In this document: piece by piece, positions 1-11,600 of the stretch
How the letters are laid out: every line of letters starts with the position of its first letter
How positions within the stretch are numbered: the stretch's first letter is position 1
Source: Phallusia mammillata
Taxonomy: Eukaryota > Chordata > Ascidiacea > Phlebobranchia > Ascidiidae
Length of the DNA: 64,000 nucleotides
Reading direction: 5' to 3'
NCBI GenBank assembly: GCA_003260075.1
Contig: QLIY01000143.1
Span: 157,820 to 221,819 of the forward strand
Notes under the pieces: generated by a model
The model's input: only the letters and a program-made list of their open reading frames with translations
Told to the model about the DNA's origin: nothing
Database searches by the model: none
Translations under genes and position numbers: made by a program

Positions 1-365
1 AATGACCCAATTTTGATTTTTTTAGCCGACTTTTTAACAATATCCCTTTTTTGTGTTTTATCATAGGACTACGGATGGCAAGAGACTTTAGCATACCAGG
101 CGCACACAAAAATGTACACTTTAGGAAAACAATAGTGCTTATAGAACCGAAAGCATTGTTCAGAGCAGTCCATTGGTGATTAAACGCCAAACAACACGTC
201 TACATGACTCATAAAGGCGTTAGTATCAACCGAAACGTAACGAAGGTTTCTAGAATCATGAGCACTTCCTGTATACGAACTTCCTTTGAGGACATGCAGT
301 TTCGTTTACAAGAGGCTATGAACGTTAAATGCTGGCTTCAGAAACTGGCTAACTAAAAACACTGT

Positions 366-815
366 TTGTAACGTGCTGTTTTTGTAACGTATATATTCAC
401 TTTGCGTTGTGACGCTATGACCAAGATTTTGTGACGTAATAAACACTTTGTATTGTGACGTAATAACTATTATATATTGTGACGTAATAACAACTTTGTT
501 TTTGACGTATAAGCACTTTGTTTTGTGACGTAATAACCAGTACATACAGTGACGTAATAGCATCCTTGCTTGTGACGTAATAACCACCGTATACTGTGAC
601 GTAATAACAACTTTGTTTATGACGTAAATACTTTCTTGCTGTGACGTATGACAACTGTGTATTGTGACGAAATTAACACTTTGTTTTCTGACTTAACAAT
701 CACTTTGTATTGTGACGTAATAACACTCTTGTGCTGTGACGTAACAATCACTTTGTATTGTGGCGTAATAGCCACTTTGTTCAGTGTAGCAATAAAACCT
801 TCATTTTTGACGTAC
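366..815. repeat. 24-bp minisatellite rich in TGACGTAA
   Basis: About 18 imperfect tandem units of roughly 24 bp. The consensus is GTGACGTAATAAC followed by a variable ACTTTGTATT-like part. Roughly ten units keep an intact TGACGTAA, a half CRE/ATF-type octamer. Open frames across it are repeat artefacts with no coding character. It may be neutral satellite DNA; the repeated bZIP-like octamer is the only hint of a regulatory role. Confidence 0.85.
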
Positions 816-1389
816 TATTAGACCGTGCAATACCAAAACATTATTTGCTACGCGTGGGCCTCAAGACAAGAACATCATAAACCTACGTGCATTATTTATT
901 GCCCAACTGACGAACACATAGTGTAGGTGGGACGTTTTAATGCTGCAACCTAATATGGAAGTGCCTTGTTCACAATAGTTATAGTAGGAGCACATGTTAT
1001 GTATATGTGTGTTTGGAATTCGCCCCTCGCTTATGTTACATGTGTATACCATAACTGCATAGGAGGTTATTGGGACTCAAATTCAGAACACAACGAGTCT
1101 ACAGTACGCAAGTACACATAGCGAAAACCCAAATTGTCTTGTAACAAAGCCTACATAAGACCCGAAAGGTGTATTTTGGCACTAAAAAGTTCGATCATCA
1201 ATTTATGCTCAAAATCAAGCACGTTTCTTTCAAAATGAAGCTTAAAACCCGGTCAGAACCAGTACTGTTTTGTATGACAAAGCCCTAATTAGGCCCAAAA
1301 GTTGGTGAAATAGCTGCACAAATAAGATTGACCATAAAGTCATGCTAGAATCAAGCCCGTTTTAATCACTGTAGAACAAATATAGTAAT
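816..1389. other. stretch without a recognised feature
   Basis: AT-rich DNA after the minisatellite. I see no splice-bounded reading frame, tRNA or clear repeat. It could be 3' flank of the candidate terminal exon at 1390-1611 on the minus strand. The first 360 bases of the window are equally featureless. Confidence 0.4.
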
Positions 1390-1611
1390 TTACCCCTTAA
1401 AACTGCCAGTGTCATGTAATGTACTATAGTAAATTTTCAAGGCATATTCAAATGGAAAAAGTGTCATTCGTTCAACAGCAAAAATGCTATTGTGCTGAAA
1501 ACTACAACGATTTTGCGGAATTAAACTACTACACTTAACTGTTTTATTAAAGTGTCTAAATGTTAGTGGCTCATCTATAGTAAAGTCAAAGAGTGTGCTA
1601 AAACTGACCCA
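1390..1611 (-). CDS. candidate terminal exon, unidentified protein
   Basis: On the minus strand a good acceptor (ATGTTACAG) opens a phase-0 frame of 73 residues ending in TAA at 1390. The peptide starts WVSFSTLFDF and ends DTGSFKG. It lies downstream of the large armadillo-like gene (2631-26484) and could be its last exon, but the donor at 2631 leaves phase 1 while this acceptor needs phase 0. Either an exon between them is missing or this is a separate or spurious frame. No family recognised. Confidence 0.35.
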   Translation of the reverse strand, partial: WVSFSTLFDFTIDEPLTFRHFNKTVKCSSLIPQNRCSFQHNSIFAVERMTLFPFEYALKIYYSTLHDTGSFKG

Positions 1612-1647
1612 CTGTAACATAATTATGTAACAATGTACGTCTTATAT

Positions 1648-2601
1648 CAGTGGTTCTCACTTTTTTGACCGCGACCCAAATCTGACTTTTATGAACATCT
1701 CACGACCCAAGCCTCAAAATCTATTTTTTTTCTCATATGCATGAAATAGAAAAAAGTACAGACAACCAGTTGTAGAACACAGTACTATGAAACAATAATT
1801 GATTTATTTAATGTGATTGATGACACTGATTTTTTTCCTTCATAATATCTTACGGCTCTATTTTTCATTCGGGAGACCACTTGATACTTTGTATTCAGTG
1901 AAAGGTCTGTGATTGGTCTATGAACTGTGTTGTTCGATAACGAGACGGGCCGCAATTTCGAGGCCACGTCGTCGCTACATACGAGTCTTGCCATGTAAAG
2001 ATGACTGCAGGCTGAACGAGGTCGATTCGTTCGACAACACTGCATAACACAGCACACATTGCGGCTTTGCAGCACCATGATCATTGATAAAAGTAAATCT
2101 AAAATCTAAAATTTTTTTCTTGTACGAATACTTACTCAGCCTTAAATGCTAACTGTTACATCTCCACGTTCAGGGGGGGGGGGGTTATTTTCTACAACGT
2201 TTCTTTTTAACCATTGCCCTGTCTGTTGCTAGGGCATGTAAAAATAGAGTTGCATGACGGGGGGGGGGTTTTTTTTTCTTGTACGAATACTTACTCAGCC
2301 TTAACTGCTAACTGTTAGATCTCCACGTTCAGTTTCACATGATTAACTTGCCCTATTATTTCCCGTGCTATGACGTTACAATCGCCATGTGCGTAACAGT
2401 AAAGTTGGAAGGTCTATATCTGGTAATGATTGGTTTATTTTAGTGTACAACGTGGTCGAGTGAGGTGACTTTACTACTGCATTAAGAAAATTCGTTTGGA
2501 CAGAACTGAATCACCATAGCGCGACCCATTCTTTGACCCTGCGCGACCCATGTTTGGGTCGCGACCCATACTTTGAGAACCAAAAAGGTGGACTACCACT
2601 G
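1648..2601. mobile_element. hAT-like MITE, CAGTGGTTCTCA termini, with internal assembly joints
   Basis: The left end reads CAGTGGTTCTCAC and then CGCGACCCAAATCTGA. The right end has GGGTCGCGACCCAT and TTTGAGAACCA before a disturbed terminus near 2601. It is the same element as the cleaner copy at 15690-16490. Two G-runs (from about 2173 and 2261) interrupt it; the roughly 78 bases between them belong elsewhere, being nearly identical to 3648-3721. It ends about 30 bases from the splice donor at 2631. Confidence 0.7.
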
Positions 2602-2630
2602 CAGTAGAACATAAAGATAAAATAAAGTAC

Positions 2631-5600
2631 CTCTGAAAGGGTGATCTGTGTTCAGGGGTTTTACATCAGGTGTTTGATTGGCTTGTTTGTTGTTGATTGA
2701 CTCCTGCAAGCTATTTTTCATGTTCTTAGTATCACCGATGGGAGGTTTCTGGTTGTTGAGCAAATTTTTCTCAGTAATGGCGAAGCTTTTTTCGGCCAGA
2801 GGTGGCTTTCGGTGCACGCTTTTCTTTTTTAAGTGTTTCCGCTTTTCACTGAAAATGAAGAATTTGTATTTAAGACTTTTGTATTTTTTTAAAGAAAAAG
2901 CGAAATTTTGTTTAAATTAAATTCTAAATATATTTTCTAAACTTTTGTATTTTGGTTATTGCAACACAAAAAAACAAAAGTTTTTTTAGATTTGCGTGTA
3001 TATATAGTTTAATTTTTTTCTCTACTGTGTTATTAAAACGATTATTAAGCTTGTGATTCAACGTTATAAGATTAGTAGTAAAATTAAACTTTAAACAACT
3101 AATATATAGCGCACAATGTAAAAAATACATCCTATTTTTAATACATTTAAGTCCAAAAAATAACCCCTAAACCTAAACAAAAAATTTTTTTTTTAACTAG
3201 ATCTGTGCAAATACTAAGTTAGTTCAAAATCGCGGAATACATCTAAAAGACGTTTCAGAAATGCCGTCTTCGTTACGTTTCAGAAATGCCGTTATTGATG
3301 TACAAAAGGTATTCATATAGAAAGTTCATTGTGGGGGGGGGGATACATCTAAAAGTCATAAATGCCGGTATTGGTGGACAAAAAGGTATTCATATAGAAA
3401 GTTCATTGTTATTTCTGCTTTCACAACGAGCTGTTACCAAAAATTTAAATTTTGGGGATCTGTGGGTGAACCACTGGGTCATCCGGGGTCAAAAATTAAA
3501 AGGATCAAATTTGGATATATATATATATCTATCACATGCGTAAATTAAAAAAGTTTTAATCACTCTTTCTTGACCAAACGGGTGAAACAAACTACAATTG
3601 GGATATAATTGGTACTCACTTTAATTTTGTAAAACAAATTGACTAACGTTATTTTCTACAACGTTTCTTTTTAGCCATTGCCCTGTCTGTTGCTAGGGCA
3701 TGTAAAAATAGAGTTGCATGACATGACAGATAGATAATCATCTGACATAAAATAGGAAACAATTTGACAGTTTTGAGCAGGAATTTACGTCAATGGATTA
3801 ACGTAACACGAATTTTTTGTTAAATTTATTTCAAGCCACGATTAAAAATTTAACAAATCGACCATTCACGTCATTTTAATGATTGTATTTATCTTGAAGT
3901 CGTGTATTTAATGGAAGATATATACAGTGCACATTAAATAGGAATAACTCTCTTTCCCAAATGTATTAATTGTAAGCGCATAAGCATTTGCCAAAGCGCT
4001 TTTTATGTCCGTGTGGCAAATATGCATTTCTCACATAAACTGGTTTCAAATAGTTTTCATCGGGTATGAATACTTCAAAAATGGCTATTAAGTTTACAGG
4101 CCTGTGAATTGTTCAGCCATCTTTGCGTGGTTCTGTCCATAATTGAAAACCGGCCTGAAATTGGAGCCAGAACCCAGCCCGATTCCAAAAGTACAACCCC
4201 GAAATCCGGCCCGAACCCGATTCGTTTTTGAGAAGCCCGCATAGGCACGAAATTGTGATTGACAGGCCTATGCTTAAAGTCTCAGGAAAGACCAAGACAA
4301 CATACACAATAAACAATTTGTCGTGAACAAGGCGTTTTAAAGCTGTTTAGATTTGTTCAAAATAAATACTGCCACAGAGCGTAAAGTCAGGCCCGAATCA
4401 ACCCCGTTTTTTTTAAGAAACCTAAGCCCGAACTCCGCCCGAGTTACAACTCTGGTTCCGTTTGTTAAACGGAACGACAAAGATTGATAGTTCAAATAAA
4501 TCTCGCCACAGGCTAGAATTGGTGTAAGCCTTATTTTTGCTGCTTAATATTTCAGTCAGATACTCTATGGCAAAAGTTTCAAAACGTTTTCCCTTCGTTT
4601 ATTTGAAAGACGAAACTTTAGATTCTGAACACAATAAACCCCTATACCGAAAATTTTGTAACTTTTGTTCATCAGTTGGGGATAAACGTAATCCCAATTT
4701 AAAACCTTGCTCTTACAGCGTTGCGTAAGATTCAATTACGCCAAGCACGAACCTATCCAAGCTGTAACCGTTGTTTTATTTTTATCCTCGGTGGGCGGGC
4801 AACGCCTGAATGCGTTATGCTCGCAATGAGTCCGCAGTCGAGCTGCCTGTTTTTATTGCAAGTCCGTTCAATCATTGTTTATTTGAATTATCGACTTAGG
4901 AAGGTGGTAAATTCAATTTAATTTAACCTATTAAGCTTCCACTGGGTTAAAGCAATGCCGAAATATACTACTTAGGTTATGTTAACGAACGTCGAAGGTT
5001 ACCGCAAACACTCTCTTGGCTGGGTTTTTAATGCTTTTACAGCTGAAACTGAAGTGCTATTCAAACATTAATCACCAATGTATAAAGAGGCAATTCAATT
5101 CAAACCTACTTAAGCGGCCCGAACCCGAATGGTATTTGAGAAGCCCGATTAGTACCGACAGTCTGATTCGAAGTTGTAAGTCGGGCTTTTGGGGTCGGGT
5201 TTGGGCTTTGGTTTCTTTAAAAAAAACAGCCTTGATTCTGGGCTGACTTTAGACTCTGTGTCAGTATTGTTATGAATACATTTAACCAGGTAAGTAGCTA
5301 GTTGCAGGACCTGACCTAATGCCAAACAGCTCTAAACCGCCTTGTTTAACACAAATTGTCTATTATTATCTATCGTGTTTGTTGTCTTGGTCTTTTTGGG
5401 GGCTTCAATGTATAAAAACAATTCGGGTTCGGGCTCGAATTCCAGACCCCTATACAACTCTGGTTTAATTGACAGGTCTATAACACCAAATATTTACACC
5501 ATAAAGCAGGGGTGGCCAAACTTTTTTACCAGAGGGCCAAATTTGCAACTGTCTTGCCACTGGAGGGCCGGATTAATGAGATTTACGTAAAATTTGTCGT

Positions 5601-8600
5601 AACTAGTTGCCATCTTTATTAAAATGTATATTATTCTAGTAGAATAACAATAAATAACACCATCTTGTTTACACTTGTATTTAATAAAAGGTTTATATAT
5701 CAATGAGATAAATGCAACTGTCCACAATTTTGAACAAGCCTTTCAAAGTCTGGAGTAAAACTCGTGGCAGACTGTTCTAAAAATAACGCTGCAAGGGCAT
5801 TTATTCTAAAAATAACAACGCTTGCCACAAGCTACTGCTAGTAGCAGCCAGCGCTGTTGCACTGCTTGTTCACAGTGGTAAATATGGTGCTTAGAAAAAA
5901 AACCAGGCAAGGTGTTTGGCGGGCCGGATGAAACAGGACTGGGGGCCGTAGTTTGGCCACCACTGCCATAAAGAATAACAGACAATGGCCAAAATAAGAC
6001 GCGTTGTGGCTATTGGTCATTAGGTTATATCCAGGAACTAGCTACTAAGCTAGGCACTGACAGATAATGTAAAGTCAGGCCCGAATCAAGCCCGCTTCTT
6101 GAAAAAAAATATAACTCCTCAATGAAGTACTTTAGCAAGTATAGGCGTTTTAAAAATTTCACGTTTTGGGGGGCTGTGGGTGAACCGAGGGATCAAACGG
6201 GGTCAAAATTCACATGAACCATCTTTAGACCAATATCTATAATGTGTGTAAATTTGAAAGAGTTTGAACCATTCTTTCTTGACCAAAACGTGGGAACAAA
6301 NTTTGAACCATTCTTTCTTGACCAAACCGTGGGAACAATTCCGCGTTAGACAGAAAAAAAAGAAGAAAAAAAAATATAGACAAAAACAATATGTGTCCCC
6401 TTCAGAGAAGGAGACCCATCAAGCCATATAAGGTACAATACTGTGTAGATTTGAACCAATCTTTCTTGACCAAATTGGAGAAAGAAACCTACGTCAAACA
6501 AAAAAGTGCCAACAATCTCATGTCACCTGCTTCAACGCAGTTGTGCTACTTCCTTATAAATTAGCGAAACAAAATCTACACTGCACAGCTATTTCCGTCT
6601 TTGCGATTGTTTTATACTGTTTGGCTGCAGGCCTGGCTGTCTTACGCCACTAACTGTACTTTGCCAAGCTATTTTAGGATTTCAAATTGTGCCAGTCCCA
6701 TAGTTCGTAAACTTATATTCTTCAACTAGAATAGTGGTTTTCTCATATTTTGCCAGTTTATATATACTACATCATATTTAACGATGTATCACATATACCA
6801 TTTACTATATTCATAATGGATATATATTTGGCACCTACGTTTCATTGGGTCCCTATCTTTTTCTCGNGGCACCTACATTTCATTGGGTCCCTATCTTTTT
6901 CCTGGCACTTTATACCATAATTGTTTCTGCAAGCATAATCTAATGGGTCCCCACACATGTGCATATGCGATTTGGTAACAGTAAAAATAGGGCACAATCA
7001 TTGTTAAACTGGAATAGTGGTTTTCCTATATATTCTACAGGAACTGTGCCATATTTACGCACCATTCTTTATAATTGTAAGGGATATATATTTGATGGAT
7101 ACATTCAGTATGGTACCAATACTTTTGTGTAAACTTATATTCTTCAATTATCGCTGATTTAAATTCTTCAAAACCATTAGTCCTTAAGATTTTAAGGTAT
7201 ATGGTATATATTTTACCAACCTTAAGTAGGAGTGATTTTTTAATACACTTAAATCAATAGACATAAGGTTTACTATAGTCTGTATCCACAAAGCAACGAG
7301 CAGGGAAAATACATTTTAAAGTTTCACACTGGTAAATTTCAACTGAATGTGTTTTTTGTTTCATTTACGTATATGCCGGCATATAGATCAGTTAGGTACT
7401 TCAAATTGGAAAAAACGGTGCTATTTGGTACTAAAAGTCCTAAAAGGCCGTTGCCTGGCCATTACGAACCAGTTTCCTCTGTGAGTTATTCCCAGTTGTG
7501 GCATCGAACAAATTTGACGTTTAGTCTGTCGTTGGATGGCTACACTGGCCAATGCGGCCTATGTCTTGCAACCAGCTGTACATATGAGACCTTATAGGTC
7601 GAAACAGTGTGCACTTATCATTTATAGCCGTCATGCTTTTATATTTCAACAAATCTGAGCAAGTACTTGAAACACTACACCAAAAAATTGATGTATAGAC
7701 AAAACCACAGACCTAATACAATAAAACTAATAATAGACTTACGTTTCATAGTCTCCACATGAAAAGTACTGATACACAGCGGATAAACACACAGCAATTA
7801 GGCTGTTGAGGATTCTCGGGTGAGGGCATTGGCTTAGTGGTCCGTGGATGGTTTGAATAAAGGCTCTTACTGTATCTAAGCCGTTGTTCTGGCTGTTCAG
7901 CGCCTGGATATACTCCATTATGAATGTACGAAGCCAAGTGGATTTTCCGAAATCCTGAAATTGGAAAATGTTCTTTCGTAAATGATGGTTAAGGATTTTT
8001 GCAAGAATATTTACAGTTCGAAGTACAAAGTCGTGTATGTAACAAGCGCTATGGTTGACTGCACGAAGCTCGTTAGGAAATCCGCTTTAAGCGTGCTAAG
8101 TCGTGCAATTAACAAGCGATATAGTTGAGCGAACGAAGCTCGTTAGGAATCCGTTTTGAAAGTGTAAAGTCGTTACGTAACAAGCGCTATGGTTGACTGC
8201 ACAATCTTCGTTAGGAAACCCGCTTTAAGCGTGCAAAGGCGTGCCTGTAACAAACGCTATGGTTGACTGCACGAAGCTCGTTAGGAAACCGCTTTAAACT
8301 TACAAAGTCGTACATGTAACAAGCGCTATGGTTGACTGCACGAAGCTCGTTTGGAAACCGCTTTAAGCGTACAAAGTCGTACATGTAGCAAGCACATTAC
8401 GCAAGCAAAGCTGAAAACGTCATAAATTTATCACCAGAAAGGCCAAAAAATTGCTTTCAAAGCATCCCTAAGGCAAACAAAGCTTAAAAAAGTTAAACGT
8501 GTATCAAAAATGATAAAACTGCACAATACCTACCACTGTGTGCTTAAGGATTTGTTGGACAATGGGGGTAAACATATTGACAACCAACGTTGATCTCGGG

Positions 8601-11600
8601 GATTGCCGGCAATGCTATAAATAAAACACACAAACTTTGTAAAAGCTATTTTGAGCGCATTCCAAAAGTTGCTGTCAAACTGTTTGTGTCAAGCCCAATA
8701 CTGTCTGACATAAACACAGTTTTTGTATTTTGTTGTATTGCCAATTAATGTCTGTATGTTTTGTGTTTTAGTAACGAATAAATAAAAATGTTTCAATTGT
8801 AACATTGCATATGTTTCAGAAGTTATGAAAGATTAAAAATTGTGTGTCTTTTGGTGTAAAATTTAGACAAACGTGTCAAGAATAAATGGTAAGATTTGAA
8901 AATTAAGACAAATGGTTTACTCTGTGGTTTGTAGCCAGTTTGAACAATATTGGTAAGGCATGGCTTTTCAACCTGTTACTCTCCACAAACTGGAGTGCTG
9001 TTATGTGACTCCAATAGCCAATACAGCCAATGTTTTGTCACAATCTGCACTGATGAGACTTTATAGGTCAAAACAGTGTGCTCTGTCTGCAGCTTACATC
9101 AAGCATACAGATGAAACACTTCGTAGTTTTACAGTTTTAATACTCTAATAAAAAAGCTCACAAAATGTAATTATTTCATAGATAAATTCATGTTTTCAAC
9201 TATAAAGATATGTGAACCGTAAATTGCTAAAAAATGTGATTTTAATTGATGAAGGTACACCATGTAAAAGTGTCCATATTTATTCTGGGGGGGGGGTCTT
9301 CGTAGTTTTACAGTTTTAATACTCTAATAAAATAGCGCACAAAATGTATTTATTTCATAGATAAATTCATGAAGATATGTGAACTGTAAATTGCTTAAAA
9401 ATGTAATTTTAATTGATGAAGGTACACCATGTAAAAGTGTCCATATTTATTCTACAAATTGTTGTCATAATTTAACTTTTTTAGGAAAATTTATTACTGA
9501 AAAAAACAATCTTTAAATGTATGATACAAAGGACATTGAAATATTACAAATGTTTAAAAGACAATTTATTAATAACTGCATCTATGTCAAAAATCTTTAA
9601 AAAAAATAATAATACAGGTGATACCTTTTAACTATGCATAAGTTCATTGTATAATTGATTGCGCCAGCTTTGCATAATTAAAACTGGACGTAGCAATTTT
9701 TTGCAAAAACAGCAAACACCTGCAGCAATGCATGTCATCACACAACTCAGCATAGCCGTGTTTAAATCATGATGCGACTATTTTAAGCACTCCATGTGTG
9801 TAAAGGAGAGGAAACGTTCTACGTTTGACGCATGCATAGGGTAAGGTTTCCTGGCAATAAGAATCTACGAAGCGATTTTTTTGGCACTGATTGCACAGAA
9901 AAGGTTGAATGACAGGTGTGACATGTAATAGGGTTATTTTTGGACATAATGAAAGCATCAGGTGTAGGTACAAACACAGTGTTTCAGGAAAAAACACCGA
10001 ACAAATTTCCAATTTTGAAACATTTTTTTGTAATTTTATAAAAAATATATTTTTTTGGTTTTACCCTATTGTTGTAAAAAATAAAATCACAAACATATAT
10101 TTTTTGTTTCTTTACAATAAGTTTCCAAATTTAAATGTCCAAATTTGATACTCAAATTGTTGTATGCACAAACACTTTTTTATTTTTTATGGGTAAAAAA
10201 ATACAGCATGAACATTTTATTATGTTATGTTTTTTCCTAAACACACAGGCCATCCAAAATTGCTTTAAATGATGCAGTGGGTTTTAAACCATCTTATCCA
10301 CAAGGGGTAAGTGTAAGTGCAAACATAGTGTATCAGACAACAAAAAAACACATCTAAAAATAAAAAATGCCCAAATTTGGTAAAATATTAGGTAACATGA
10401 GAAAAAATCCAGGTTATGTTTGGTTTACTTAATTGTGGTGAAAAAACGTATCGTTTTTTGTTTCTTTGCAATAAGTGTAGAAATTTAAATGTTTAAANAA
10501 ACGTATCTTTTTTGTTTCTTTGCAATAAGTGTAGAAATTTAAATGTTTAAATTTTGTGCAAAACATGCTGTAACCACCAACACTTTTGAATTTTTACTAG
10601 CAAGAAAAAAAAGCATAAACAATGTATTGTGGTATGCTTTTCCTAGACACACAGGCTGCCCAAAATAGTTTTTCAGTGGTGCAGTTTCAGTTTCAGACCT
10701 TGGTATCCACAAAAAAGCAGTCCTATATACCCATCATAGTACATACGCTCAAAGTGTCTAAAAAAACGTGTAAAACGTTTACTGAAATGAGGAAGGAAAG
10801 TAAAATTTTGATTGTGTTGGCACTTAGCCGAGTACGAAACAACGCCTAACAGTTGAGAAGAGATAGAACAATAGGCTACTCCGTTGACTAATATCCATCT
10901 ACGCACAAAAATAGAAACAATAATAGTGATGATTATCATGCGAAAATGGACAGCAGCATAGAAACAGAACCATCGATAACAAGAAAGTTGTTTAATAGAT
11001 TCTGCACCTTTGAAACCAATGTTTCCTTGTTAAATAGATTCTCGGTTTCACAAACACACACACACACAGAGACAAGTCTAAAAGACAATGAACCAGAAGG
11101 GAAAATTCTTTTCATAACTGCACAACCAGGGTTGCTTTTTTATTTCCTTATGGCTTTTTTATTTGCTTGTGGTGGTTGTGCCATTTGTGGTTGATTTTAT
11201 GATTGTGGTCATGCTATATGGACTGTGGTTTAAGATTTTTTTCAAATGATTTGTAGAATGTAAACTGGTGTCATTTCTTAACTTTTTTGACCTCTATTGT
11301 CTGCTACATGCTTTTAAATACATTGGCTAAAATGCCTAAGTGTGTGTTAAAGTTAAACTGTAAAGTAGAATCCAACCCATTGGTCAACACACAAGTAAAT
11401 TCAAAGCTTAACACACTGCAACATTTGTGTTAATATAATACTACTAATACTCTAACCAGAACAAAATATAAGAAATACTATCTGATCAAACACAAAACAC
11501 CACATAGGGCAAAAAATACAAGCTTCAAATTGGTAAAAAAAATCCAGCTAATAACAACAAAGAGCAAAAACTGGAACTTTTTTGAACACATGAGACCTAC

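Noticed and set aside
1785..2084. 99-codon minus ORF
   Set aside because: Inside the hAT-like MITE at 1648-2601; non-autonomous element with no transposase similarity.
366..8400. CRISPR array (tandem repeats with regular spacing)
   Set aside because: The genome is eukaryotic, and repeats are head-to-tail without unique spacers.
9767..10012. Minus-strand frame with a CNQCQKN cysteine pattern, considered as the missing exon of the large gene
   Set aside because: No acceptor with fitting phase and it ends in a stop; the cysteine spacing matches no zinc finger I know.
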